From Streptomyces sp. 11x1 (GTDB lineage Bacteria > Actinomycetota > Actinomycetes > Streptomycetales > Streptomycetaceae), in NCBI RefSeq assembly GCF_032598905.1, contig NZ_CP122458.1, forward strand, positions 10,379,001 to 10,443,000: a DNA stretch of 64,000 nucleotides, in the 5' to 3' direction. Within the stretch, counting starts at the first letter, position 1. The number at the start of each line of letters is the position of its first letter. Under the pieces are notes generated by a model. The model worked only from the letters and a program-made list of their open reading frames with translations. It had not been told where the DNA came from and did no database searches. Positions 23,131 to 33,495 of the stretch are shown piece by piece. The position numbers were made by a program, and so were the translations under genes.

Positions 23131-23965
23131 TTACGCGGGGCCCCAGGCCGGATCGCTCGTGGGTCTGCTTCCCCAGGCGGTGAGCATGCCGGCCGACAGC
23201 GCCACGCACTCGTCCCCGCCCAGGTACCGGATCGCCGCGTCGACGGCTGCGTCGTCGACCAGGCCGGTGGCGACCATCGCCGCCCTGCTCCGGACCCATG
23301 TGTCCGCCCAGAAGCGGCTGATGGGGCTGTCCGGCAGCAGCGGCGGCACATGGATCTCGGCGGCGACGGACTCCAGCCCCGCGCCCCGCAGCAGCCGTGG
23401 GTATGACGGCACCCAGGAGACGTCCGTGCCGATGGTGGTCTGCAGCCCCTCCCACATGGCCCGCATCGCCACGTCGTACGGCGTGGCGGGTGTCCGGTCG
23501 CCCGTCAGGTCGACCGCGTCGCTGAGCACCAGCACACCACCGGGCGCGACGAGTTCGGCCAGTGTCGTGATCAGGCGCTCGCGCTCGGGGAGGTGCATCA
23601 GCACGAAGCGCGCGTGGACGAGCCGGAGACGGCCGGGGGCGAAGGACGGGGCCGAGATGTCTGCCTCCAGGACGTCGAGCCCGGGTACCGGCCGGGTTTC
23701 GAGGAACCGTACGTCGCGGTTCACCGCCAACACGCTGGTGACGCCGGCCTCCTCCAGCAGCCGTCGGGAGACGGTGCCCGTGCCGGCGCCCTTGTCGAGG
23801 CAGCGCCTCCCCCGGACCCACCCCGAGGTTCCGCAGCCGCGCCAGAGTGATGTCGTCGTAGGCGAGGGCGCCGCAGTCGATCCGCTCGCTCTCGCCCGCC
23901 TGGTCCGGGCGGAAGACGGCCTCGCCGTAGCGTCCGCCGTCGGGCGAGTCGTCGAACGCGGTCAT
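23131..23965 (-). pseudogene. SAM-dependent class I methyltransferase, frameshifted
   Basis: The N-terminal part (MTAFDDSPDGGRYGEAVFRP, DDITLARLRNLGVGPG) and the rest (CLDKGAGTGTVSRRLLEEAG, then LVHARFVLMHLPERERLI) are in two frames. The switch falls at a run of five G near 23808-23815 (GTCCGGGGGAGG, read on the - strand); removing one G restores a full-length ~277-aa protein. The SAM-binding motif has an unusual Lys (LDKGAGTG). AAGGGG precedes the ATG at 23965. It is either a recent pseudogene or a sequence error. Confidence 0.78.
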
Positions 23966-24166
23966 GGGTGAACCCCTTCGCGCGAGGGACAGGTGCCGGG
24001 CGGCTCCCACGAGGTCGCCGCCCACCCGATCGTCCCCGGCGCGCCCCCCATCGGCCCGAGGCGCGCCGCACCACCGGACCTTCCTACCCGGTCGCCGACC
24101 GCCGGTCCCCCTACCCCGTCGCCGACCTCTGGCGCGCCGCGTCGGCGTGGTCCGATCCCGCGTCGC

Positions 24167-25291
24167 TCAGCCCCCGAGGCGTTCGCTGTACGCCTCGGTC
24201 GGCGGATACGGGGCGGACCGTGTCATGCCCACCGACCAGAACGACCTGGTGCCCGGAACGGACGTCACGTCATTGAGGTACGGCGCCGGTGCCGGGCCCG
24301 CCGGGCCCCCGGCGAGGGACCAGGTGTCCCCGTCCCGCCGTAGATACGTACTGCGGCTCTGGTCCGAGAAGTTCCAGCCCGATATCCACGCGGCGCGCCC
24401 CCGCACGTCGCCGGCGATCCCGGTGAGCGACCCGAGGGTGAAGCCGGCCTCCAGCCGGGTCCAGGCCGTGCCGTCCCAGTGGCTCAGGGCGGGGTTGCCG
24501 GGGCGGCCGATGGGGCCGCCGACACCGGCCTCGGTGCCCACGGCCCACACGTCGTCCGGAGCGGCGCAGTGCACGTCGGCGATGCCGAGCCGGAGTCCCG
24601 CGATCGGGGGGAGAACCGTCCACTCCCCGTTCCAGCGGGCCACGAGCCCGGACCAGCCACCTCCGTTCGACCGGTCTCCGCAGACCCACACCTCGCCCGG
24701 CCGGCGGACGACCCGGTAGAGGTTCACGCCGGCGACGGGCAGCGGGTCCAGCCAGCGCCAGCTCCGTCCCTCGCCGAGCAGCAGACGGGCGGCGCCGTCC
24801 CGTACGCCGCAGACCCACACGCGCCGGTCGCGGCCGACCGCCACCGCGCTGATCCTGACGTCCGGTTCACCCCTGCCGGGGAAGTCGGCCTCGCGCCACG
24901 TGGTCCTGTCCCAGCGCAGCAGGGGGCTGCCGTCACCGGTGGGATGGGCCACGGCCCACGCCGCGGACGGGCGGACACCGGCGACGTCGACGATCCTCGT
25001 GTGCGAGAGGTGCGACAGGTCGGCCTTCGACCAGGTACCGCCCTTCCACACCATGGTCAGGGCCCGTTGCTGGGCCTGCGGGGCCAGGTTCTCCTCGCCC
25101 ACGGCCCAGGCCAGTCGCGGTCCCGCGGCGGCGATCCGCCGCAGCTGCGCGGCGGGCACGCTGCCGGGTGCGGGCACCGCCTGCCACTGCTGCGGGCGGG
25201 GTGCCGGCGCATCGGCCCGGGACGAGGCCCCGCCGAGTGCCGTCCCCGAGAGGACACCGATGCTTCCTGCCACAAATCGCCTACGTCTCAT
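24167..25291 (-). CDS. Secreted beta-propeller-like protein with Tat-type signal
   Basis: A 374-aa exported protein. It starts MRRRRFVAGSIGVLSGTALG with an Arg cluster that fits a twin-arginine or lipid-free Sec signal. The mature part has repeated motifs of the type VWVCGVRDG, DDVWAVGTEAG and AAWAVAHPTGDG, typical of six- or seven-bladed propellers of unknown function in actinomycetes. No catalytic residues are recognised. GGAGGG lies upstream of the ATG. The next gene, an acyl-CoA ligase, is divergent. Confidence 0.75.
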   Translation of the reverse strand: MRRRRFVAGSIGVLSGTALGGASSRADAPAPRPQQWQAVPAPGSVPAAQLRRIAAAGPRLAWAVGEENLAPQAQQRALTMVWKGGTWSKADLSHLSHTRIVDVAGVRPSAAWAVAHPTGDGSPLLRWDRTTWREADFPGRGEPDVRISAVAVGRDRRVWVCGVRDGAARLLLGEGRSWRWLDPLPVAGVNLYRVVRRPGEVWVCGDRSNGGGWSGLVARWNGEWTVLPPIAGLRLGIADVHCAAPDDVWAVGTEAGVGGPIGRPGNPALSHWDGTAWTRLEAGFTLGSLTGIAGDVRGRAAWISGWNFSDQSRSTYLRRDGDTWSLAGGPAGPAPAPYLNDVTSVPGTRSFWSVGMTRSAPYPPTEAYSERLGG

Positions 25292-25547
25292 TGCGGGGTC
25301 CCTCCGGGCGGATCGGGCGGACAGGAGGAACCACCGTGAACCAGCGCACCCCAGAGTTCTAGCCACCCACATGACAAATCGCGCGGACCCGCCTTACCCG
25401 ATCGGGTGACCGACCAGTGGCGTACGTGCTCGGTGGGGGAGTAACAACTCCTACGAGGCACCAGACATGAGGCACCAGACATGAGGCACGACGCACGGCA
25501 TGAGACGTGGCGTGCGTGGCGTGCGGACCGGGCGAGTGGGGAGACAG

Positions 25548-27089
25548 ATGCGTGTTCCGATGACGGTGGCCGACTTCCTGGAACGGGCGGAGGCGGGGTT
25601 CGCCGACAGTCCCGGGGTGATCGACGAGCCGCGTCAGCCCGCGGTGCCGGTGGCGCCGTCGACGTACGGACGACTGGGTGAGCGGGTGCGGGCCTGGCAG
25701 GCGGGACTGGACGCGCTCGGAGTGGGGGAGGGCGAGCGGGTGGCGGTGGTCAGTCACAACTCGGCCCGTCTGCTGGAGCTGCTGTTCGCTGTGCCGATCA
25801 GCGGACGGATCTGTGTGCCGGTCAACTTCCGTCTGAAGGCGGAGGAGATCGAGTACGTGGTTCGCCAGAGCGGTGCCTCGGTGCTGCTGGTCGATCCCGA
25901 GGTGCGGGACACCGTCGCCGACGTCAAGGTGGCGCACCGGTTCACGCTGGGGGAGCAGACGGACACCGAGCTGATGCGGTTCGGGGTGGAGCCGAGGCCC
26001 TGGTCGAACCCTGACGAGGACGCCACCGCGACGATCAACTACACCTCCGGAACGACCGCGCGTCCCAAGGGAGTTCAGCTCACGCACCGCAACATCTGGG
26101 TCAACGGACTGACCTTCGGGCTGCACACACGGGCCTGGGAGCGGGACGTGTATATGCACACGCTGCCGATGTTCCACTGCAACGGGTGGGGGATGCCGTT
26201 CGTGATGGCCGGGCTCGGCGCCCAGCAGGTGGTGCTGCGCAAGGTCGACGGCGCCGAGATCCTGCGCCGGGTGGACGAGCACGGGGTGACGCTGATGTGC
26301 GGCGCGCCGGCGGTGTGGAACGCGGTCCTCGACGCGGCGACCGGCTGGGAAGGGCCGGTGCCGGGGCGCGACCGGGTGCGGATCGTGTGTGCGGGAGCGC
26401 CGCCGCCGAGCCGGATGATCCAGCGGGTGGAGGAGGAACTGGGTTGGGAGTTCACCCAGATCTACGGCCTGACGGAGACCTCACCCCTGCTGACGTTCAA
26501 CCGGACGCGGCCCGAGGACGATGCCCTGGGAGGTGAGGAGCGGGCGCGCAAACTGTCGCGGGCGGGTCTTCCGGCGCTCGGCGTGAAGCTCGAAGTGGCG
26601 GACTCCGGGGAGGTGTTGGCGCGCTCGAACGTGGTCCTCGACGGGTACTGGGAGAAACCGGAGGAGACCGCCGCCGTGCTGGAGGACGGCTGGTTCCACA
26701 CGGGCGACGGCGGGACCCTGGACCCCGCCGACGGACATCTGACGATCTCGGACCGGAAGAAGGACGTCATCATCACCGGCGGCGAGAACGTGTCGTCGAT
26801 CGAGGTGGAGGACACGATCTTCAGCCACCCGGGGGTCGCCGAGGTCGCCGTCATCGGGGTGCCGGACACGAAGTGGGGCGAGACGGTCAAGGCGCTGGTC
26901 GTACGGGCCCAGGGAGCGGCCGTGACCGAGGCCGAGATCATCGCGTACTGCAAGGAGCGGCTCGCCGGGTACAAGGCCCCGACGAGTGTGGAGTTCCGCG
27001 AGGCCATCCCGCGCACGGCGACCGGGAAGGTCCAGAAGTTCAAGCTGCGGGAGCTGTACTGGGCCGGGCGGGCCCGGGAGGTCAACTGA
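25548..27089 (+). CDS. Acyl-CoA synthetase (FadD-like)
   Basis: A 513-aa ANL-superfamily ligase that activates a carboxylic acid to acyl-AMP and acyl-CoA. The motifs are the P-loop TINYTSGTTARPKGVQLTHR, the YGLTETSP motif, the hinge GWFHTGDGGTLDPADGHLTI, SDRKKDVIITGGENV and the catalytic lysine region PRTATGKVQK. It is full length. ATG 25548 follows GGGGAG; further upstream starts lack one. It lies just outside the biosynthetic cluster, with a terminator at 27123-27161 after it, so membership in the cluster is doubtful. Confidence 0.92.
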   Translation: MRVPMTVADFLERAEAGFADSPGVIDEPRQPAVPVAPSTYGRLGERVRAWQAGLDALGVGEGERVAVVSHNSARLLELLFAVPISGRICVPVNFRLKAEEIEYVVRQSGASVLLVDPEVRDTVADVKVAHRFTLGEQTDTELMRFGVEPRPWSNPDEDATATINYTSGTTARPKGVQLTHRNIWVNGLTFGLHTRAWERDVYMHTLPMFHCNGWGMPFVMAGLGAQQVVLRKVDGAEILRRVDEHGVTLMCGAPAVWNAVLDAATGWEGPVPGRDRVRIVCAGAPPPSRMIQRVEEELGWEFTQIYGLTETSPLLTFNRTRPEDDALGGEERARKLSRAGLPALGVKLEVADSGEVLARSNVVLDGYWEKPEETAAVLEDGWFHTGDGGTLDPADGHLTISDRKKDVIITGGENVSSIEVEDTIFSHPGVAEVAVIGVPDTKWGETVKALVVRAQGAAVTEAEIIAYCKERLAGYKAPTSVEFREAIPRTATGKVQKFKLRELYWAGRAREVN

Positions 27090-27122
27090 CCTGCCGGCAG
27101 CTGCCAGCTGCGACACGGCGAC

Positions 27123-27161
27123 GGTGTACGGCGACGACAAAGGACCGTCTCGCCGTACACC
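27123..27161. terminator. Terminator hairpin after the acyl-CoA synthetase
   Basis: GGTGTACGGCG (27123-27133) pairs with CGCCGTACACC (27151-27161), an 11-bp perfect stem with a 17-nt loop, between the ligase and the convergent SDR remnant. Confidence 0.8.
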
Positions 27162-27170
27162 ACGGGTGCG

Positions 27171-27520
27171 TCAGAGGGACGCCCCGGCGCACTGGACAAG
27201 CTGCTGGCCGGTGATCGCGCTGCCCTCCGGTCCGAGGCGGAAGGCGGCCAAGCCCGCGACCTCGTCGGGCGAGACGAATCGGCCGAGCGGCGGGCGCTTC
27301 CGGGGTGTGCGGGCGCGGGCCGGATCCGCATCGGCGTGTCGGTCGGGCCGGGCGCGATCACGTTGACGGTGATCGCGCGGTGGGCCAGCTCGGCGGCCCT
27401 GGAACGCGCCAGCGCGGGCAGCGGGGCTTTGGTCGCCGCGTACTGGCTCTTGCCGGGAACGCCGGTCGCGGTGCGGCTGCCGACGAGGATCACGCGGGCC
27501 CCGTCGGGCAGGGCCCACGG
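27171..27520 (-). pseudogene. Short-chain dehydrogenase/reductase remnant (frameshifted, N terminus missing)
   Basis: The - strand reads ALPDGARVILVGSRTATG, QYAATKAPLPALARSRAAEL (YxxxK active site) and ITVNVIAPGPTDTPM in one frame, then PPLGRFVSPDEVAGLAAF to GSAITGQQLVQ in another. It is the C-terminal half of an SDR with at least one frameshift near 27300-27325. The Rossmann N terminus is absent. It ends the same strand run as the encapsulin-sulfotransferase operon. Confidence 0.85.
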
Positions 27521-27661
27521 ACGACGCTGCGGTCAAGGCGACCGCCGTGCCGGGCGAGGCGGCCGGTCAGGGCAAGAGCACGGTCGAGGCGGCAGCCCCC
27601 TCGGCGGTGCCGGCCCCCTCGGCGGTGCCCCGCGCGCCCGGGCACGGTCCGGTGAGCTCGC

Positions 27662-28519
27662 TCAGGCGCGCACCGCGTGGAAGAAGTGGGTCGGCTGCTG
27701 TACGGCCACGCTCTCGTGAACCTCGGCGCAGACGGCCGTGCCCGGTCGCTCGAAGAGGCCGGGCGGCGGCTCCGCGACCTTGATCACAGAGCGGCCGGAC
27801 TCCAGCAGACGCGCGGCCATCGCGAAGTCGCCGACCAGCGCGGAGCCGGGAGCGACATGGCGGTGGCGGCAGATCATCACCTTCTCGCGGGCGAGGTCGG
27901 CCAGCAGGCTGCCGGAGCCCACCCACTCCCCGTAGTAGTCCTGGGGGTTGATCATCAGGGCGTGGCCGGTGCCGCCCTGCTGCTCTATCTCGTTGAAGGC
28001 GGCGAGGACCCCGGCGGTGTAGGAGCCGGTGTACGGCAGGGTGGCGACATCCGGGTGGTCCACGACGTCCAGGGTCAGGGCGCGGTTCTCCGCGGTGCCG
28101 AGCCGGACCATGAGCCGGTGGTCGATGAACTGGGCCAGCGCGTCGGGCTGTTCGCCGAGGGCCTCGGGGATCTGCACCCACGCCGTGATCGGCCGCACTC
28201 CGTAGGTGGCCGCCTCGAACCGGTACGCGCTCTCCCGCAGCCCGCCGGACGCGTGCGGCGCGTCCGGCCGGGTCTCGAACCACGACCGGACCGTCTCGCT
28301 CGTGACGCGCTGCTTCTTGAACAGGTTGCGGGCGGTCAGCCGCGGTCGGTCCTTCCCGGGCTGGAAGGAGTCGGTGATGGTGTACTCGAACCGGACCTCG
28401 GCCTTCTCCGGGTCCTCGGCGAAGGCCCGGGCGAACCGCTCGCCCGGGGAGGCGGTTGCCGTCGCACCGGCAGGGGTCGTCGTACCAGTGGGGGTCGTCG
28501 TAACGGCGGTCGTCGTCAT
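27662..28519 (-). CDS. Family 3 (natural-product) encapsulin-like HK97-fold shell protein
   Basis: A 285-aa HK97-type capsid protein. After a Thr/Pro/Ala-rich N-terminal tail (1-25) come an N-arm/E-loop region (~30-105), the P-domain spine helix and strands (GVRPITAWVQIPEALGEQPD, 107-126; FIDHRLMVRLGTAENRALTL, 131-150), an A-domain (HALMINPQDYYGEW, 186-199) and the capsid C-terminal signature SALVGDFAMAARLLESG (226-242) to AEVHESVAVQQPTHFF. No protease, portal or terminase is nearby. The adjoining sulfotransferase and NRPS/PKS genes match published family 3 encapsulin loci. Start uncertain: ATG 28519, or GTG 28579 directly after the preceding stop. Confidence 0.8.
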   Translation of the reverse strand: MTTTAVTTTPTGTTTPAGATATASPGERFARAFAEDPEKAEVRFEYTITDSFQPGKDRPRLTARNLFKKQRVTSETVRSWFETRPDAPHASGGLRESAYRFEAATYGVRPITAWVQIPEALGEQPDALAQFIDHRLMVRLGTAENRALTLDVVDHPDVATLPYTGSYTAGVLAAFNEIEQQGGTGHALMINPQDYYGEWVGSGSLLADLAREKVMICRHRHVAPGSALVGDFAMAARLLESGRSVIKVAEPPPGLFERPGTAVCAEVHESVAVQQPTHFFHAVRA

Positions 28520-28580
28520 CCGGGTGTTCGTCCTCGGGGTCGGTGGAGCCGATGTCGGTGGGCTGAGTCCGGTGGGCACG

Positions 28581-29344
28581 TCAGAGCGCGTGCTCGACCA
28601 GGCGTTCGTAGTACGGGAGATGGTGCTCGTAGTAGCCGCGCAGCCGTGCGTCGTTCTCGACCGTGGCGGCGTACTCCTTCTCCGGAGCCCGGAACCCCGC
28701 ACTGGCGATGGCGTCGAGGTGCCAGCGACGGTTCTGGCGCCACTCGGAGCGTTCACCGGGCCGCCAGTTCAGCGCCTCGGGCAGGAACGGCAGACCCACC
28801 CGGTCGCAGTACGCCGAGACGACCCGCGCCGGGTCGGCGAGGAGTTGTTCGGCGGTGATGACCACCGGGCGCCGGCCGGTGATCTTCCACGCCAGTTCGA
28901 ACAGGGCGTACTGGTGCTCGTAACCGATCTCCCGGCAGGCCAGCTCGGGCTTGATCGCGTGGTGCGAGGCGATCGTGCGGGCCGGATGGCGGACGATGAA
29001 GGTGTGCTCGAAGTCGGCGATCCGCTCCGGACGGTCGAAGAGATGCTGGTGGTGGTACTCCAGGGTGTCCTTGAAGAACACCGGTCGGCGGGCGCCGAGT
29101 CGGGCGAGGTGGGCCAGCAGCTCACCGGGGTCGCGCAGGGTCGCCGTACCGCCGTCCGGGTCGGGGACGGACACCTCGCCGTGGTCGGTGAGCAGGACCA
29201 GCGGCTCGTGCACGACGGTCACGTCACCGCGCTCGATCATCATGCGGAGGAACGCCGTGGAGACCGCTCTCGGGTGCGCCCACATCGCGATGACCGTGGG
29301 TCGCGACGCGGGGCGAGGGGCCTGGATCGGGGGTGGGGCCCCGG

Positions 29345-29348
<4 letters not shown>
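28581..29348 (-). CDS. Sulfotransferase
   Basis: A 255-aa PAPS-dependent sulfotransferase-like protein that would transfer sulfate to a hydroxyl or amine of the cluster product. The 5'-phosphosulfate-binding segment is MWAHPRAVSTAFLRMMIE near the N terminus and the 3'-phosphate region is FIVRHPARTIASHHAI. A conserved central FFKDTLEYHHQHL region follows the family pattern. The GTG start overlaps the stop of the aldo/keto reductase (GTGA). It directly precedes the encapsulin gene in one operon, the arrangement reported for natural-product encapsulins. Confidence 0.85.
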
Positions 29349-30328
<980 letters not shown>

Positions 30329-30342
30329 GTCGTCCTCTCGTG

Positions 30343-33300
30343 TCACTGGGTGAGGGTGGTGCGATAGGCCGCGAGGGCCGCCTCCAGCGGCTGTTCCCGC
30401 AGGCCGTGGCGGGCGTCGAGCGCCGTGCAGGACTCACGGGTGAACAGGCCGGGGTTGTCGGTCAGCAGCCGCCGGAAGTCCGGTGTGCCGTCGGGCCCTG
30501 ATGCCGGCAGCAGGGTCAGCACGGCGTCCAGCACGGCCGCCGGGGAACCCGCGTCCTCGGCTGCGGCGGCCCGCAGTGCCGCCATGAACTCCCGTACGGG
30601 TACGGTCCGTTCGCCTTCCGTCAGTGCGATCGCGGCGAAATCCGCACCGCCGTCGCGGAACACATGGTGGACCGCGCCCCCGGCCGGCTCGGCGAGCCCG
30701 GCGACCAGCCGCGCGGCCGTCTCGTCGACGGGTGTGTAGTCCGAGCGCATCGGCACGTCGGGCCGCAGGCCCAGCCGACGGAACGCCGACAGCAGCAGAT
30801 GAGTGAGCGCCTTGGGGTTCGGTACGCCGTTGTCGGCGGCCGGCATGATCTCGCCGAGCCGGTAGAGGGTGACCGGCGCGCCGAGTCGCCGTGCCGCGAG
30901 GACCAGGCGCTCCGCGACCCACTTCGAACGGCTGTAGCCGCTCGTGGGCGTCGCCGCCCGCGCGGGATCGAAGTCCTCGCCGAGACGGCCCCGCGTGCGC
31001 TCCCGCGCACGGGCCGCCTCCCGGTCGAGCACACCGAGGGTCGACACGTGATGCAACGCCTTGACCCGTCCGGACAGCGCGAACCGCAACACCTCGGCCG
31101 TGCCGGTCACGTTGGCGGGGCGATGGGCCCGGTAGTCCAGCAGGAAGTTGACGAGCGCCCCGATGTGCAGCACGGCGTCGCACCGGGCGGCATACGCCTC
31201 CCAGGTCTGGTGGGTCCAGCCGAACCGGCCCCGGGCGAGGTCGCCGCGCCGGGCGTCGAGCCGCCCGGCCAGGGACTCCTCCCACAGCCCCTGCGCACGC
31301 AGGGCTCCGACGAGCCGGAGCCGGGCGTGCGCGTCGTCACGGGCCCGCACCACGCACACCACCCGGGCCCCGGTGGTCGTCAGCAGCCGGTGCACGGCCC
31401 TGGCTCCCACGAAGCCCGTGGCCCCCGTGACCAGCACGGTGCGCGGCGGCGAGGCCGGGCGGGCGCCGCCGGCCCGGCGGGCCAGAGCGGCCAGTTCCTC
31501 CGGCAGCGCGGCGTCGCGTTCCATCAGCGCGGCCTCGTCCCCGGCGGAGGGGGCGGTGGCGGTGGCACCGTCGTCGAGCACCGCCGCGGCGAGCGCCGCC
31601 GGGGTGCGGTGCGCGTAGAGGTCGGAGATGCCGACGCGCATGCCGAGCGTGTGCCGGATTCGCAGGGCTGTGGTCAGCGCGGTGAGGGAGTCGCCGCCGT
31701 GGTCGAGGAAATCGTCACGGACGCCGAAGCCGGGCCGGTCGAGCACCGCCCCCATGACCTCGGCGACGCGCTCGGCACGGGTGGGCCCGGCGCCGTCGCC
31801 GACACCCGTCGTCGTGGCCGGGTCCGTCTCCGCGCCGGTGCCGGTCCCCATGCCTGTCGTCCCCATGCCTGTCGTCCCCGTGCCGGAGCCGAGTTTCTCC
31901 TCGACGATCGTCCGCAGCGCCCGCAGGTCGACCTTGCCGTTGTCGGTGAGGGGCAGCGCCTGGAGGACGAAGCAGTGCCGGGGCACCTGGACGCGCGGTA
32001 ACACGGAGGCCAGGTGTCGACGCAGGGCGGTCGGGGTCGTGCCGTCCTCGGCCGCCACGGCGACCACCAGCCGGGTGCGGCCGGACCGCCGCAGCGTCAG
32101 CGCCTTGGCCTGGATGACACCGGGACAGGACTCGGCGGTCGTCTCGATCTCCCGGAGCTCGATCCGTACGCCGTCGACCTGGGCCTGCCGGTCCCGGCGG
32201 CCGACGAACCGCAGCAGCCCCGAGTCGTCGAATCGGCCGAGGTCGCCGGTGCGGTACAGCCGCTCCCCGGGAACGCCGGCGCAGGGGTTGGGCACGAACG
32301 CCCCCGCGGTGAGCTCCGGGGCGCCGAGGTACCCGGCACCCAGACACGCACCCCCGATGAGGATCTCCCCGACGCCCTCGGCGTCGGCGCCGTCGATGAG
32401 GGCGTAGCAGTTGTCGATGGGCCGCCCGAGCGGGATGTGGTCGCCCTCCGTGCCGTCGACGCGGTGGAAGACCATCCCGATGCTCGCCTCGGACGGCCCG
32501 TACCCGTTGGTGATCCCGAGCCCCGGCACCAGGTCCCTGAGCCGGTGCACGGCGTGCGGGATGATCTCCTCGCCGCCGACCACCAGATGGCGCAGCGAGG
32601 CGACCCGGGCGACATGCGCCGGCTCGGCCTCCAGCAGGGCCACCAGCATGCCGAGGATCGCCGGGACGAAGTCGGTGACGGTCACCCCGTACCGGGCGAT
32701 GGTGTCCACGGTCCGTTCCAGATCGAGGAACTCGCCCTGCTCGGGGATGATCGTGCGGCCGCCCGTCGTCAGCGGCCACAGCAGCTGCCAGATCGCGGAG
32801 TCGAAGGTGTGCCGGCTGTTCTGCAGCACCACCTCGTCGCCGGTGGCGGCGAAGTAGCGGGACATGAAGCGGAACCGGTTGGTCAGTCCGCCGTGCAGAT
32901 TGACGGCGCACTTCGGGACGCCGGTGGTGCCGGAGGTGAAGACGCCGTACACCGGACGACCGGGACCGGGCCGTACTCCGGGGCGCTCGGCGCTCGGGAC
33001 GACGGTTCGGTGGGAGACGACTCGGGACCTTCCGTCCGTGGGGACGAGCGACCCCGTGGTCAGGGACAGCGGAGGGTCGAGCACCTTCAGGACGGCGCGC
33101 AGCCGCTCCTCCGGCCAGGCCGGGTCACAGAGGACGAACACCGCGCCCAGTTTCATCAGGGCGACCATGCACAGCGGGAGTTCGACACTGTTGCCGATCA
33201 TCAGCGGGACGAGATCGCCCTCGCGCACACCCGAATGGGTCAGCTCCGCGGCCAGCCCGTTGGCGAGCGCGTCGAACTCCGCGTACGTCAGGGCCGTCTC

Positions 33301-33432
33301 GGTCTCGCCCCGGTGGACGAGGGCGGTACGGCCCGGGGTGCGGTCGGCCTGTTCCTCGATGAGGGTCGCCACCGGACGGTACGGTCCGTGGTCGACCTCC
33401 GCGCCGGCGACCTGCCAGTTCGTTTCCGACAT
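30343..33432 (-). CDS. NRPS A-T-R (adenylation, carrier, thioester reductase)
   Basis: A 1029-aa single-module enzyme without a condensation domain. The A domain (~20-515) has VYGVFTSGTTGVPKCAVN, NGYGPSEASIG, YRTGDLGRF and the catalytic lysine LTDNGKVDLR. A linker with TGMG repeats follows. The carrier domain is at ~565-640 (DFLDHGGDSLTAL). The reductase domain (~660-1029) has VLVTGATGFVGARAVHRLL and the YSRSKWVAE active site; it would release the acyl chain as an aldehyde or alcohol. Hand-read A-domain pocket: D-S-W-D-V-G-G-I-G, which I cannot match to a substrate. GGAGGAT precedes the ATG. Confidence 0.93.
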   Translation of the reverse strand: MSETNWQVAGAEVDHGPYRPVATLIEEQADRTPGRTALVHRGETETALTYAEFDALANGLAAELTHSGVREGDLVPLMIGNSVELPLCMVALMKLGAVFVLCDPAWPEERLRAVLKVLDPPLSLTTGSLVPTDGRSRVVSHRTVVPSAERPGVRPGPGRPVYGVFTSGTTGVPKCAVNLHGGLTNRFRFMSRYFAATGDEVVLQNSRHTFDSAIWQLLWPLTTGGRTIIPEQGEFLDLERTVDTIARYGVTVTDFVPAILGMLVALLEAEPAHVARVASLRHLVVGGEEIIPHAVHRLRDLVPGLGITNGYGPSEASIGMVFHRVDGTEGDHIPLGRPIDNCYALIDGADAEGVGEILIGGACLGAGYLGAPELTAGAFVPNPCAGVPGERLYRTGDLGRFDDSGLLRFVGRRDRQAQVDGVRIELREIETTAESCPGVIQAKALTLRRSGRTRLVVAVAAEDGTTPTALRRHLASVLPRVQVPRHCFVLQALPLTDNGKVDLRALRTIVEEKLGSGTGTTGMGTTGMGTGTGAETDPATTTGVGDGAGPTRAERVAEVMGAVLDRPGFGVRDDFLDHGGDSLTALTTALRIRHTLGMRVGISDLYAHRTPAALAAAVLDDGATATAPSAGDEAALMERDAALPEELAALARRAGGARPASPPRTVLVTGATGFVGARAVHRLLTTTGARVVCVVRARDDAHARLRLVGALRAQGLWEESLAGRLDARRGDLARGRFGWTHQTWEAYAARCDAVLHIGALVNFLLDYRAHRPANVTGTAEVLRFALSGRVKALHHVSTLGVLDREAARARERTRGRLGEDFDPARAATPTSGYSRSKWVAERLVLAARRLGAPVTLYRLGEIMPAADNGVPNPKALTHLLLSAFRRLGLRPDVPMRSDYTPVDETAARLVAGLAEPAGGAVHHVFRDGGADFAAIALTEGERTVPVREFMAALRAAAAEDAGSPAAVLDAVLTLLPASGPDGTPDFRRLLTDNPGLFTRESCTALDARHGLREQPLEAALAAYRTTLTQ

Positions 33433-33495
33433 ATCCTCCGAGCTCTCTGCTGATGCTGATGCTGATGTGGGCGGGGGCGCCAGAGAGATGGCTGT

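Noticed and set aside
27662..28519. The capsid-like gene as part of a prophage
   Set aside because: No terminase, portal, protease, tail or integrase genes are nearby; neighbours are a sulfotransferase and NRPS genes.
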